From Scilla litardierei (Eukaryota > Streptophyta > Magnoliopsida > Asparagales > Asparagaceae): 64,000 nucleotides of DNA. How positions within the stretch are numbered: position 1 is the stretch's first letter; the number at the start of each line of letters is the position of its first letter. Position numbers and translations under genes: made by a program. The notes under the pieces are model-generated. The model made no database searches and had not been told where the DNA came from. It saw nothing but the letters and a program-made list of their open reading frames with translations. The DNA lies in assembly GCA_030789695.1 (NCBI GenBank), contig CM061142.1:804186817-804250816 (forward strand). Reading direction: 5' to 3'. Below, piece after piece: positions 1 through 12,800 of this stretch.

Positions 1-3000
1 TGAAGTGAAAGGCGTTGGGACTTGCAAGCTAGTCTTGGACAACGGCCGCACTCTCCTACTTCATGATGTCCTCTTCGCTCCAGATATTCGAAGGAATATT
101 ATATCTGTGGTCGTGTTAATGGGTCTTGGTTATAACTGGGTTTTTTCATGATTGTAAAGTGGACTTGTTTTGTAATAATTCCTTAATTGGTACTGGGTAT
201 GTATTTAAAGTATTTATTGTATTAAATACAATGTATAACTCTTCATATTGTAATGAAAATTTCCTTGTTGCAAATTCTTCGACTTATGAGTCTGATATAA
301 TTTGTTGGCATGCAAGGCTTGGTCACATTGGACCAACACGTATGGATAGACTTGCCAAACGTGGCATTCTAAGTAATGTTTCAAAAGTTGATATGTCGAC
401 TTGCGAACATTGCCTTGTAGGGAAATCTTGTCGCAAGCCGTTTGGAACCGGCACAAGGGCCGAGGTTCCATTACAGCTCATCCATTCGGACATATGTGGT
501 CCGATGAATGTCAAGACAAGGCGCGAGAAGTCCTATTTCATCACTTTTATTGATGATTTCACCCGATTCGGACATATCTATTTGATATCCCACAAAAGTG
601 AAGCATTAACCTGCTTTAAGAACTATATGAGTTTAGTGGAGAATCAATTAGATCGCAAGATTAAGGTCTTGCGAACCGATAGGGGCGGTGAATATCAATC
701 AACAAGTTTTAAGGAACTTTATGATGAAAAGGACATAGTACATCAGGTAACTATGCCTTATACTCCGCAACAAAATGGTGTTGCAGAAAGGAGAAATAGG
801 ACTTTAATGGAAATGGTCCGTTCAATGATGGCGCAAGCTAACCTGCCAATCACCTTTTGGGGTGATGCATTATTGACGGCCGCTTTCATCTTGAACCGCG
901 TACCCTCGAAATCAGTTAGCTCCACTCCTTATGAGTTGTGGAACCAAAGGTCTCCTGACTTAAACATTTTGAAACCTTGGGGATGTGCATCCTACGCACA
1001 TATTTCCTCCCATAAGTATGGCAAACTTGGGCCAAGGGGAAGGAAATGTATCTTTATACGATACGCAGAAAACTCCAAAGGTTATGTTTTCGTTAGTCAG
1101 GAAGACAATGGAGGTCTAATTGAGTTTGAGTCGAGGGATGTCACTTTCTTGGAAAACGAGTTTCCAAGACAGGGCGAAATAAGTCAGGACTTATCTCTAT
1201 TTGAGATTAATGATCAAGGAGGATTACCTCATTCGAGTGGGAGAATTCTAGGTGAAGAAGAAAATACGTTTCAAACTTCACCAATGGATGATACGAATGA
1301 CACTAATCCTATTCCATACGGGAATAATGATCTAAGTGGGAGCATTTCTAATGACATTCCAAGTGGGAGTGATATTAGAATTGATCTGAATTCGAGTCAA
1401 CAAGGACTTGAAGAATCTCAAATACGACGTAGTAGTCGTACAAGGTTGGCTCCTCTAAGATTTGAGGATGAATTTCCGCAAACCTTTATGACTTTACTAC
1501 AAGATGATGACGAGCCTGCTACTTTCAAACAGGCCGTATCATGCCCTGCGAAAGACAAATGGATGGAAGCGATGAAGGAAGGGTTGGAATCCATGAAAGT
1601 TAACCAAGTCTGGGACTTAGTTGACTTACCCAGAGGACGTAGAGCTATTGGGAACAAATGGGTTCTCAAGATCAAGCATAAGGCTGATGGCTCTATTGAC
1701 AGATATAAAGCTCGCCTTGTCGCCCAAGGTTTTACGCAACAGGAAGGGATAGACTACGAAGAGACCTTCTCACCTATTGTCTGTTTTACCTCGATTCGCC
1801 TGATTCTGGCAATGGTAGCTTGCTTAGACCTCAAATTACATTAGATGGATGTAAAGACTGCATTTCTCAATGGAGAATTGGACGAGGAGATCTATATGGA
1901 ACAACCATCAGGGTTTGTAAAAGAAGGAAACGAACATAAGGTTTGTAAACTTCGTAAATCCATATATGGTCTTAAACAATCCTCGAGGCAATGGTATATA
2001 CGATTTCAAGAAGTTGTCTTATCAAATGGTTTTTCCATGCTTGATGAAGATAACTGCGTATATATCAAGAGGATTAAGAGCAAGTACGTTATTATGTCTA
2101 TATATGTAGATGACATTTTAATAGCCGGAAATGACAAGGGATTTGTGATAGATATCAAGGCTTGGCTTTCATCAGTTTTTGAGATGAAAGACATGGGAGA
2201 AGCCGCATATATCCTTGGAGTTAGGATTTCAAGGAATCGTTCGAAGAAACTTCTTTCTCTTTCACAGGAGACTTATATAAAGAAGGTTTTAGAACGTTTT
2301 AATATGCATGACTGCAAGTCCATTGATACTCCTATAAGCAAGTGCGACAATTTATGTCTGAAATCATGTCCAAAGAACCAAAAGGAAAAGGAAATTATGG
2401 AAAAAGTTCCATATTTCAGTGCAGTTGGTAGTCTTATGTACGCTATGATGTGTACAAGACCGGACATCTGTTTTGCCGTTGGAATGGTAAGTCGTTACCA
2501 ATCCAATCCAGGGCAAGTACACTGAAAAGCGGTTAAGAGGATATTGCGTTATCTTAAGAGAACTACGGACTATGCTTTATGCTATCAAGGAGATGCCTTG
2601 AGGCTCGAAGGCTACATTGATGCTGATTGGGTGGGTGATCTCGATGAGCGCCGATCGACCTCAGGATATGTTTTTCTGCTCAGATCTGGTGCAATATCCT
2701 GGAGTAGTAAGAAACAATCCTGCATCGCACTTTCAACTATGGAAGCCGAGTTTGTAGCATTTAGCATGGCAGTCCAAGAGGCTGTTTGGCTTAGGAAGTT
2801 CTTAGACATGCTAATTGATGCAAGTGACTCAGGTGCTGTACCTATACACATCGACAGTCAAGCATCTATAGCTTATGTCAAAGATCCTAAATTCCATTGT
2901 AAGACCAAACACAAAGATATCCGCTATAAATTTACAAAAGACTATGATAAGACCAAGAAGGTAGACATAAGGTACATATCTACGCATGAGATGATAGCGG

Positions 3001-3074
3001 ATCCGCTTACGAAAGCGATCCCCAGAGATGTGTTTTACAAACACTTATCATCTCAAGGATTGCGTAAGAGCTGA
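1..3074 (+). pseudogene. Ty1/copia pol polyprotein, 5'-truncated by window edge, disrupted
   Basis: Retrotransposon polyprotein for reverse transcription and integration. One frame from about 126 to 3074 holds the pre-integrase zinc-binding HHCC region (nt 300-440, WHARLGH then CEHC), the integrase core with its acidic residues (IHSDICGP, RTDRGGEY, NGVAERRNRT), reverse transcriptase with YVDDILIAG near 2104-2130, and RNase H ending near 3000. Nucleotides 2-145 continue the protein upstream in another frame (LVLDNGRTLLLHDVLF), so there is a frameshift near the T6 run at about 145. Two in-frame stops, TAG at 1842-1844 and TGA at 2523-2525, fall inside conserved RT and RT/RNase H blocks. No other lesion is obvious, so the copy is young but inactive. 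Its 5' LTR, gag and protease lie outside the window. Closest in style to the Tork/Angela side of copia (inference). Confidence 0.95.
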
Positions 3075-4088
3075 GTTGTACCAATGTAATTTCCCATGTC
3101 TGTAAGTGATCAAATTTAATAAAAGAATAAGTTCTTTTCAACATTGCATATGAATTCTTTAAGAAATGTTTGTGTACATTTTTGAAATCTCAGCTGAATT
3201 TAAGTATGTCTGACAGATTAAGGTTGGCTCTCTCACATGAGCAACCGCCTTTATTTTATCAGACGGGTAAAATAAAGATGAGACCTGTTTAAAGTCAAAA
3301 TCGTCAGACGGACGATTTAGAGTCATGACTTAAACAAAATGGTCGTATGAAAGATCTGCATCATATGGATGCTTTCAAAAGATCTAAGAGGATTTTGAAA
3401 TCCTATCTGTCTTATGCGGGATGTGAGTCCAGAAGATTATTTGAGTAGTAAAAGGGACTCAAAGTCAGACATTGTGGTGTCTGGTTATCATCCTCACAAC
3501 ATCATTAAGACATACGCTCCATGGGAAAGGAGTGATGTTGTAATACGTATTCATACTATGTATGCATTTTGACCATTGGGTTAGAATAGTAATTGTGTTT
3601 ACTATTATGTGAGACCCAAAGACCACATGGGTCTTAACTCGTTACCCTTATGGACTCTAATTGGTTCCTTAAGATTTGACTGGGTGATTGCTATCTTAGC
3701 ATGTTGCTTATGGACTATGGTTAATTCAGTCCGGCGGGGCATGTTAGAAAAGCAAGTCAAGTCAAGATCAAAAGGATCGCAAGAAGAGGAAGATTAATTT
3801 TGTATTCACATTTGGACTTTAGAGATTCAAAGCTGGCCAGCCAATTGTAATCCAGATGGGATTCAATTGTTGAATATAAAGTATAAGAAATGTGAAGAAA
3901 TAATCTAGTGTAAAGCATGCGTTGATCTACTCAACTTTGCACCTCGAGGAGTGTTGTGTATCTCTAACAAGTGCACGACAGCGGACTCTATACGCATGAC
4001 GGTCACACGGCCTATTTCTCGGTATGACAAACAAAAGAGATAAAGGAAAAGATGTTTCCTTACAATCCCCTCAAGTGTGAGTGGGAGA
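3075..4088 (+). other. Non-coding 3' internal region of the copia element
   Basis: About 1 kb between the pol stop and the 3' LTR. It holds no open frame resembling a known protein. It ends in the purine stretch GTGGGAGA directly before the LTR, which is the expected polypurine primer for plus-strand synthesis. Confidence 0.7.
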
Positions 4089-4638
4089 TGTTGGATATGG
4101 ACGACATAAATACACCCATGATGGGATGTATGAGGGTATACGGACCTCAGATGTCGCGTGCACAAAGGCGTGCACGAAGGGAACCTTTTCTCGTGTGAAA
4201 AGGACCACTCGATAAGTGGAAAAAGCCACTCGATAAGTGGAAAAAGTCACTTTATAAGTGCATAAAGGCACTTGATAAGTGAATGAAGAAGAGAATAAAT
4301 GAATGTGCTAATATAGGCTAATAAGCTTATAATTGGTTATTTCCTACAATAACTACCCCTAAAGCCTATAAATAGGACCCAAGGGTAAGGCATTCATTCC
4401 ACACTTTCCATGCCATAAGTTTGCATAAGGCATCTTATGTTCTTCTTCTCCCTTCCATTAAAATCCTCTTCTAGTTAGAGATTTAGGCGGTGAAACTCTG
4501 CTTCGATCCTCCGTGACGAAGTATCGACCGTTGTGACGAATCCGAGGGCGAAGTTCCGAGATTACATGCCGCGTACGTAAGCGTAAGTCTCGACTTTATT
4601 ATTCGATCCTAATGTCCTTGTTTTGTCAGGATCCCACA
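4089..4638 (+). repeat. 3' LTR of the copia element
   Basis: Begins TGTTGGATATGG directly after a polypurine tract and ends ATCCCACA, giving canonical TG...CA ends and 550 bp, which is usual for copia. It contains a short tandem of TCGATAAGTGGAAAAAG at about 4208-4280 and a TATA motif at 4365-4376. The partner 5' LTR is outside the window, so the target duplication cannot be checked. The sequence after 4638 belongs to another element, so this copy is nested in it. Confidence 0.85.
4365..4376 (+). promoter_or_regulatory. Probable TATA box of the copia LTR
   Basis: CCTATAAATAGG lies about 275 bp into the LTR, at the usual U3/R position. Transcription would be expected to start about 30 bp downstream, near 4400. 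Inferred from motif and position only. Confidence 0.55.
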
Positions 4639-5703
4639 ATATGTTCACTAGGTTCAATCCATCATGGGACACCAACCCTACCAACTCATTGATTTGCAAT
4701 ATTTTTCATTCAAATGGAGTTGATGGTGCTTAAGTGATGCACCAAAGTAGGGGGAGCTTAATGTTGTAAGTATATTCTTCCATTTAATATACATTTGGTA
4801 TCCATGTAGGTTGAATGCATGCATTGTTAGAATATCTACATTGGTATCATTTTGTTTCAATTGTATGCTAGAAGTGCGTATGCCATAGATTTATGATGTT
4901 CTATCTATGTTTGGCATAACACTTTTGCATGTTACTCTTGGTTTCATATTTGCTACATTTGGTTTTCACATTGGATTTTTGTCTCTGATGTTGATTTCGT
5001 CGCTCGACGATTAACTTGGTTAAATAGAAATTCTTTCTATGGAAACATAGAATTGTTTTCCATGCACTCTATTTAACTAAGAATGTTGATATTGGAGAGT
5101 ATGTTCCATAACTCAATAAGTGAAATTAATTTGAGTTTTGGAGATTTTGATTTTCGCCTATGGCTTGATGATTTCGTATTTCGATTTTCGCCTATGGCTT
5201 GATGATTTCGTATTTCGATTTTCGCCTATGTCTTGATGGTTTCGTTTTTCGATTTTCGACTATGGTCAAGTTGGCACGCCTTGATTTTCTTTGGTATTTT
5301 ACTTTGGTGTCATTTGGACCATGGTCGTATTCTTAGACTCTCATGCTTTTATTTCTTAGCCATTGTAATCTTGTCGTTGATCTCCTCCCGCTCTTTTTGC
5401 TAATGCCAAAGGGGGAGAGAATTAATAATAATGAAAATGTGCTAATTGATATCAAATCAATTTACCATGAATCTAATTCGATATGTTAGATTCAGGGGGA
5501 GTTAAGATATAAAATGGATTTAGATCCTAAATTGTAATAATAGGATTCATATTTTATATTTCACTCGTCTGCTTGATGCGCATGAATATTATTGAATACG
5601 GAACTAACGTGTCATCAATGCAGGGGGAGTAAGTAAATTTCATTTGAATCATTATTATTGATTATTATTTATGTTGGTTTGTCATCACCAAAAAGGGGGA
5701 TAA
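4639..5703 (+). other. 3' internal remnant of a SIRE-like copia element
   Basis: Non-coding sequence with repeated GGGGGAG blocks (about 4751, 5410, 5497, 5622), a 45-bp tandem of GATTTTCGCCTATGGCTTGA at about 5150-5260, and a terminal polypurine tract CACCAAAAAGGGGGATAA just before an LTR. Runs of GGGGGAG near the 3' end are characteristic of SIRE/Maximus-type copia elements. The gag-pol part is missing upstream, where the copia LTR at 4089-4638 interrupts it. Confidence 0.6.
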
Positions 5704-7431
5704 TGTTGAGTATTGATTTCCCGGATTTGGTTTTGGATGATGAGAAAACATAAATATCGTGTACTAACTGTTTGTGAGCGCAGTTATGGAGATCGTCGCC
5801 AAAAGAATATGTACATCTAAAGCGACATCTCAAGACTTCTCAATACGCGTGATCGTGTGCCTGAAGCTTTGTTGAAGCTCTAGAAGCAATATTGAAGTCA
5901 AGAAAAATGAAGATTGAAGCTTCGAAGACGGTTCGTCATGTATTATTTATTGTCTTCTAACTTCATAGATTAGAATGTTAAGCCTTGAATAGGACTTACA
6001 TTATTATCTTCATTTCGCTCATATCTTAGAGCTAGGTTTATCATAGAAGCCATTAGAAACTTTCCCGAAGCTTATCGCTTCTTCCCTCGGCTTCTAGTGC
6101 ATCTTAGTTGGTTCAAGTAGAGTCACCAACCGACTAGATGACGATCTAGTCGGTCGGTAACTCTTCATAAACCGACTAGATGTCCTAACTCATTTCAGCT
6201 CATTCCATGTTGATCAATTAGTCGGTCAAAGAATGTTCACCGACCGACTAGATGACGATTTAGTCGGTTAGGAATCCTTCTCAGATCGACTAGTTATCAT
6301 TGCCTAAATTCAGCCTGAGTTACTGTTTCGAGTTAGTCGGTCTAAGAACGATTGTCGACCGACTAGTTGTGAAACTAGTCGGTTGGAATCTGTTCTAAGA
6401 CCGACTAGTTCAACTTGCATTCAGACTATTTGTTTTGACTCTTAGTCGGTCCAAGTTCACTCACCGACCGACTAGTTGTGAAACTAGTCGGTTGGCAAGT
6501 CTTCTTAGACCGACTAGTTCTTTATATCTGAACTTTCTCTTTTGGCTGTCGAGCTATTAGTCAGTTCATGTTGAATCACTGACCGACTAGTTCATTAACT
6601 AGTCGGTCAGTGATCCTTCTTAGACCGACTAGTCTGCTTCAGAATAGAGCCGTTGGAGCATTTATTGCACGATTTTCTCTCCTCTCTCCTCTCTATCCTA
6701 TATATACTTGAAGGGCTTCTTCAAGGATATCAAGGCTGATTATTTGAGATATTTGAGAATCAAAGAGGAGCCATTCAATCTCATTCAAAGCTCATTCATT
6801 TCTAATCTTGAATCTCTCCCTCACTCTTATTTCAAAAGAGAGATTCATTGATTGTGAGCCTTCCAAGCCAAGGAGCTTGATCCAAGGTCACCAACATCCA
6901 CCTAGGACTCCATTGCTGGTCATCTTCAAGGAGCTAGGGTTTGGTGACATCTTCCTCCTCAAAATCCCTTCTTGCCCTAATTTGGTAAGTATACTCAAGG
7001 CAAAGGATTTTGTGGTAAGTGTTTCATTATTTCATTTCAATTGATATTGCAATTGTGTCTCTCGGTTGTGAGAGAGGGTGTGATCCTGGTTTGTGGGAGT
7101 CACATGTCATTTGTATGATTTGGTCTTGTGAAGGTTTTTCACAAGAATTTCATAGTGCTAAATCTTGAGTTAGGGTTTCTAACTCAAGTATCCGGAGGGG
7201 ATCCGGGTGGTTGGGACGTAGGATCACTGGGAACAAGTCGGGGAGACTTGGGTGGATCCGAACCCGTTACATGTTTTGTTTGCGTTTGATAATTCTTGTT
7301 GATTGTTGTTTATTCCGCATTGTCATTTGTTTCTTGCACAATAATTAGGAATAACTATCTTGATTATTTTAAAGTACTATCCACCCCCCCCCCCCTCTAG
7401 TACATGTGCAGTAGCTTCACAGGGCACTACA
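5704..7431 (+). repeat. SIRE-like LTR, copy 1 (family with GACCGACTAGTT array)
   Basis: Starts TGTTGAGTATTG after a polypurine tract and ends GGCACTACA, 1,728 bp. The same family recurs at 14708-16471 with matching start, palindrome array, TATA region, a GTGAAGGTTTTTCACAAG hairpin (about 7130) and C-run near the end. A TATA-like CCTATATATACTTG lies near 6698. No primer-binding site follows position 7431, so the LTR is a 3' LTR or the end of a truncated element. Confidence 0.8.
6110..6640 (+). repeat. Palindromic enhancer-like array in LTR copy 1
   Basis: At least ten copies of GACCGACTAGTT or its reverse complement AACTAGTCGGTC occur here, arranged as inverted pairs separated by 4-6 bases plus a third copy. 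They form a higher-order unit of roughly 115 bp repeated about four to five times, just upstream of the TATA motif. Confidence 0.8.
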
Positions 7432-8110
7432 CGACCTGCGTGCCTAGCCCCCGCTTTTAAGCCCTAATACTAACTTAGGCATCGGAGAGGCTAAGGATTG
7501 GACCCCAACCCGGCCTTTCTGACAAGCTGCTCCTTGTGCAGGCGAGCTCGTCCTCACAGGTTGTGCTCAGCTCCCACCTTCGGCAGTGCAGTAGGTGGGC
7601 GGAGTCCTCGTAGAATCCGTCCCGTGGTCGGCCCTCGTAGTGCACCCAGCCTCGTCACTACACTTAATACTTGTTAAACAGCCTACCCTAATCACATCCA
7701 AATCCTAACCACCGTGCCCTTGGTTCCCCTTAATACAAATTCATTGTACGCATGTTCTACCCTGCAACAATGGTCATATCAAATAATAATGCTCAAAGCA
7801 AAAAAAACAAATTAGTTAGATTAGAGAACGCACAACGACATGCATCTTCCTTTAAGAAATATTTTATCTTCTTTTTCTTTTGCTTTTTTAAGCTTTATTT
7901 TTGTTGTGGGGCTGGGCTTTTTCATGTGCAATGCATGTTTTGGTGACATGTGGCTCTCGGGTTTATTATGGATTCTGAGCTAAATAATGGTTGTGTTTAA
8001 CAAAGACTGGACCGTGGGCCTATTAATATTGAGATATGACATGCCCCTAGGAAAGTACTCAACAAGTATTAAAATTGTGAGTGTGACGCTTCAGTTATGC
8101 CATCTAGATC
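7432..8110. other. Unassigned TE-derived sequence
   Basis: The first 250 bp are GC-rich and contain ACTTAGGCATCGGAGAGG followed by CTTGTGCAGG, a combination often seen at the 3' ends of plant gypsy LTRs. This is an inference from memory of such ends. The rest (7700-8110) is AT-rich with no supported gene. Confidence 0.3.
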
Positions 8111-8610
8111 GCGTTGGATATTGACCATTAAGCCCAATATAATTTTGATGTTGATCACCACATTGTGTATTACCAATGTCTCTAAGTGTTTTAGTCTCAG
8201 ATAATTTACATTGATTATATCTTGATGAAGACAACAATTGGTGATGGGATGATGGACTCAAGGCATATGTAGTATACAGGTATTGAAGCCATGCAGAATC
8301 AAGAAGCTCATTGTAATTCATTTTTGATTTTTTATATATTCTGCTTTCTATTTTGTATAATACATGTTTGCCTTGATTAGATGGACACATACACACATTC
8401 ATGTCATTTTCCATCTTAGAGAACCATAAGAATATTCTAGAATCCAGAATAATAGGTTCCACGGCCAAAACACTCAAGATGGTGTTTTTGGACCAGGATT
8501 AGACATCTGGTATAGAGTTACCAGACGTCTGGCGTGTCTGATATATTCTTCCCAGACACAAATTTGTTTCAATTGCCTAAAGTACATTTGCCAGATGTAA
8601 TACCATGTTT
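8111..8610 (+). repeat. Truncated SIRE-like LTR (family with CCAGACGTCTGG motif)
   Basis: Begins GTTGGATATTGACC and is colinear, though diverged, with the first 450 bp of the array LTRs at 17830 onward: shared blocks are GATGTTGATCACCACATTGT, TTTTAGTCTCAG, and CTTAGAGAACC...AATAGGTTC. Just after the position where array LTRs start their palindromes it has CCAGACGTCTGG and relatives (8500-8560). It then breaks off. Confidence 0.6.
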
Positions 8611-9295
8611 CCATATGTACGGGTATTATGTGTGTATTCCTGACTATATTTATATGAGTGTAACTATTGTGTATTTCTAAGAATTTTTTCCTAATTTTTA
8701 TAATGACAAAATTATTTTTAGATAATTTTGGAACACTAATTGAAATTTTAATAGGCAAGGTATTTGGATGAAATACCTAGTATTTGGGTAGTATGGGGTA
8801 TTACTTATGTATTCCCATTTTCTTAAAATAAAAACTTTTGAAAAAGTTACATGGTGACACCTTAGCATACCTAGGTGTCATTATCCCCTTAATCTCCACT
8901 GCCCGTGGGACACATGGCACATGATTAAGCTTATGAGAGGATGACAAGGATTGAAGGGATGATTGAAAGGTGAGAAAATTTTGAGAAAAGGGAAAAGGGG
9001 AAAGAAATTACAAAATCCACTCTCTCTGTAGCTCAGGCACATGCCCCTTTCCCCCAAGGCTTGCTGCTTCTCCTTCCACCTAATACCAAACACCATGCCC
9101 AAATTCTCCAAGCTTTTGACCATTGTAGGGAAGACTAAGCTTTTCTGAGGGTCTTCAAGGAGAAGAAGGGCCATAGACCTATTGATGGACTTGCGGAGAT
9201 AGGATTCTTAACTAGATTAGATAGGGTTTGGTTTCAAATCGTGTAGAAATCTGCTTAAGGTAGTGTAGAAAAATCGACAACAGCATGAATATCAT

Positions 9296-9720
9296 GATCG
9301 TATCACGGACGTTTTGTCGACACGATCGTATTTCGATCATGTCGACCCACTGCGTCACGCGTTGGTTCCACACGGCCATGTCGACTTAGACATGGTCATG
9401 TCCCTGATGGTATGGACCCCTCTTTGTAGTGGTCAGGTCGACGTAGGTGCGATTAAGTGACAAATTGACACAGTTGTGTCGTTCAAAGAAACGACCGTGA
9501 CAAATGTAGTTTAGACTTAACTGTAGTTTTCCCCATATGGTCGTGTGATTTTCCAAACGACCGTGTGGGTACGCCTTCTGGACCTTCTGATGTTGTGCCC
9601 CACACGGTCGTGTGGTATGGCCAAACGACCGTGTGGTCAATCTTTTTATGTGCCTTCGACCGATGGTGCTCCATACGGTCGTGTGAAGAGCTCTAAACGG
9701 CCATCTAGACTAGACTTTTT
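9296..9720 (+). repeat. Palindromic array (ACACGGTCGTGTGG) in gypsy-like LTR
   Basis: Several pairs of CGGTCGTGTG and AACGACCGTGTGG occur in inverted relation with 9-12 bases between them (near 9540, 9602, 9675), preceded by CACGATCGTATTTCGATC-type palindromes at 9296-9340. Confidence 0.75.
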
Positions 9721-9912
9721 CAGCTTTGTCATCAGTTACATAGTTCAGTTTTATTGTTGTGTTTCAAACATTCATGCTATGCTTTATAAGTGGTAAATCA
9801 CATGCAAATGGTGTCATTCAAGTAGTGATGATGTTATGAGACTTAAATTTCTTAGGCTAAGAATTCATGTTTAACGTTATGAATGAGAACACCAAGATGT
9901 TGTTGCTTTATG

Positions 9913-9915
<3 letters not shown>

Positions 9916-9984
<69 letters not shown>
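9916..9984. repeat. AT dinucleotide microsatellite
   Basis: Uninterrupted AT/TA repeat of about 69 bp inside the gypsy-like LTR. Confidence 0.95.
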
Positions 9985-9989
<5 letters not shown>

Positions 9990-11325
9990 AAGAACTTCAT
10001 GTTATTGTTGAAAATAATTCATATATGTTGAAATTTGATCATGAAAGAATGTGTAAATGAATTTGATGAATGAACGTAACGAGTTGTTCATGAGATGATG
10101 ATGAAAGCAATTGGAAATATAGATGTGGTAATTGAGACCACTGAAATGAAACACGTGATGAATTGAAGTAACAACTGAGAGTGAGATGAGAGCTACTAAT
10201 TGTCTGGAATTCTCAATCCATTCAAAGATGGGCGATATTCCAGATATGGGTTTGGGAAAAACACGTATAAAAAGTAGGCGTTAAGGAGTGGACATGGATT
10301 TTAGTGTCACTCGCACTCCCGACAGCATGCACGGAGCATGGGCAGGGTTAAAGAGGCCCATGGGTGTACTCGTGATTCACCATGAGGTAGAGGAGTACCA
10401 CCATCTCACTCCCGAAATGGGGGAGTTACGAGAGGCCCATAATAGTGCTCATGTGGCTGATAGGGGTAACACTGTGTTCACCTACCCTAGGTGAAGTACA
10501 GCTCCTTAAGTGTTCTACAATTTACATGGGTTTCCAACTATTAATAAAATGTAAAACTATAAAATAATGTCATTAATCTGTGAATGTTACTTTTACTGCT
10601 TCCTTGTTCCCCAGCTTTACTATTCAGCACATGCATGACATGACATGTCATTTTATTGTTACTTATGTTTTACATTCCCCAGCTTTACCTTTCAGCACAA
10701 GCATGATGTAACATGTTTTAATATATGCATTAACCTATAGGCATGTGTACCCCTTTCTATAGATAGACATTAGTTCGGGTAGACTGGTTCTGAAACTGGA
10801 CTCTACCTAGTTTAGTTAGGTTTTCCTAATGGGTCACGCGTTGATGTGTCCCATTTACTTTTCCAGGGATAGGAGCATGACAGTCAGTGCAGTACTAGTC
10901 TCAGGAGTACGTTCCTCACACCGTGGTACAGATGGAGCCCCCCATGGGCAATCTTGCTCAGTTGGACTTCCCTGGGATAGACTAAGGAGTGGGTTGTACG
11001 GTGTGTGGACACCTTTCTATTTTCTTTTTGGGGTTGGGAGTTCCTTTTTGCTATTCCCCACTTTTGTACTCGGTATAGTTATGATGTATGTAAAAGATGT
11101 ATCAATGTATTAATGTATACACGAATGTTTTTGTGTATCTGTGTTTTGTGTTCGTTGTCTGTTATTGGAGCATTACGTGTACTTTCCAGCACGTGCACAG
11201 TGCCCTGCTGGTTTATGTTGTACTCCTCTTCTCTCTTCCTTCTCTTTCTTCATCACACTCGCTGCTCTGGGAATACTTGGGACAGATTCATACTTCCCGG
11301 GTATCCTGGGGAGCGTGTCGTTACA

Positions 11326-12163
11326 TTTGGTGGCCCATGCAGATCATCACACTATGATGTACGTAAGGAGAGTACATGTAGTGCTCCAATGTATGATTGG
11401 GGTAGTTGAGTTCTATGGTGGGTAGGTATCCAGCCTTAGGATAGAGTCCTGGCATTAGAATGCCCGAAGTATAGAGTTCAAGTGGGTGAAGAATGATAGC
11501 TGTTTTTATATATACGTGACTATATGTTTGCGTCTATATACAAGTAGTGTATGTCTATTGCCATGTATATATGTATGATATACTTGTGTATGTATCTATA
11601 GCTATATTTGTATGTATGCTATTTTTATAGATATTTTCGGGCTGCTTCTATGCCTATTTGTACTTTATATATATGGTTTAGTAGGTGGATGAACTATGAG
11701 GCGTATAGAACTATTTATATGGATTGATGTGTATGTAGTATGTACATCATGTGTGGTCCATGTATGGATTTGTGTATACCACTTGCATGTGAGTATGCAT
11801 ACTATATGTATACTAGTGTGTTGTGTGTTGCATATAGATATGTTGTGATATATGATGTGTATATATTTGGGTATGAACGATTATATGGTTGTATGAATAG
11901 TTGTGAGTGTTTATACTTATGTGCTTAAGTGATATATTTGTGTATGGTTATCCACTGGATGTATGGTGCAGCATATCCGTGTGTATAAATATTGGTGTAT
12001 GAATACTTACAATATGTGTATCAATATTTGGATGTACCTATTTGCATATATATGCTTGTGAGGTTGTGTGCATATTGGATGTGAAGCTATGTAGTATTTG
12101 TGCCTACAGTTGATATTAAGTAACCATTATTGGTGATATGTGTACTTATAAATGGATGCATAC
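11326..12163 (+). other. TG-rich leader-like region of the gypsy-like family
   Basis: Follows the LTR end and starts with TTTGGTGGCCCATGCAG. It contains GGTGGGTAGG...CCAGCCTTAGGATA near 11417, which recurs in reverse complement at about 16910-16960. It is rich in TGTATG/TATATG and has no convincing coding frame. The AC-rich block at 13319-17311 is the same kind of sequence on the other strand. Confidence 0.45.
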
Positions 12164-12800
12164 TTTTTTGACGAGTAAGTGTGAATCTTTATTCATATCA
12201 AAACAATACAAAAGACCCAATATGGGGGACTAAGTGGAAAGCAGGAAGAGAGGGGAGATGGCACAAGCGGCGTCACCCTCAACTAACTACTATCAACCTA
12301 GCCAAGCCTATGGTAAAAAGGAGAGGCTAAACTAGTAAATACAAGTATACTCCAGACTCCATATACAAAAAATCAAGAGATCAATCCCCAGTTTGTAAAG
12401 GGGCCAGATGATGATGGATCTCGCTCAATATCCCGAAGGGCAATTTGGAGATCAGTTGCAATGGCTTCAAAAAGAGCAGTTTTCTCCACTCCCTTTCCTT
12501 CAAAAATTCTGCCATTTCTCTGCTTCCAAATATGCCATACCATGGAAGCTAATGATGTTTTAGCAAGAGTGCTCACACTCCCCTTCTTACTGTAACTTGC
12601 TAGGAAGAGGTCGCCCACCTCTGTTAAGGAGCAAGGGGCCGAAGATGTGATGCCTAGCTTAAGAAGACTCTTGCAAAGGATGTATCTAGTGTAGCTGCAT
12701 TCAAAAATAGATGATCCACAGTTTCAGTGGCAGCATCCCTATATAACACACAATGCTGACTAGAGACGATCCCCCATTTATGAAGAATATCTCTCGTGAG
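12164..12800 (-). pseudogene. LINE 3' fragment (end of ORF2 plus 3' UTR)
   Basis: Read on the minus strand, 12800-12700 encodes LTRDILHKWGIVSSQHC followed by ETVDHLFL, the zinc-binding C-terminal region of plant LINE reverse transcriptase proteins. After disruptions, 12618-12373 encodes VWHIWKQRNGRIFEG, the usual end of these ORFs, and stops at 12373. A 200-bp 3' UTR with an AATAAAG signal follows and ends in A6 (T6 at 12164-12169 on the plus strand), the expected LINE tail. The 5' end is truncated at about 12800. I see no convincing target duplication. Confidence 0.8.

Larger units (their letters stand above)
8820..11325 (+). repeat. Gypsy-like LTR (approximate left border)
   Basis: A non-coding 2.5-kb block that carries a CACACGGTCGTGTGG palindrome array (9296-9720), an AT microsatellite (9916-9984), a CACTCGCACTCCCGACAG block near 10310 that resembles the block at 39338, and a terminal segment GGTATCCTGGGGAGCG...TTACA followed by TTTGGTGGCCCATGCAG. 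ACACGG/CCGTGT motif arrays are known in LTRs of Tekay-type gypsy elements. The left border is uncertain by about 100 bp; the right border rests on the TACA end. Confidence 0.5.

Noticed and set aside
7752..7946. 64-codon frame
   Set aside because: Short, phenylalanine-rich from poly-T sequence, no support.
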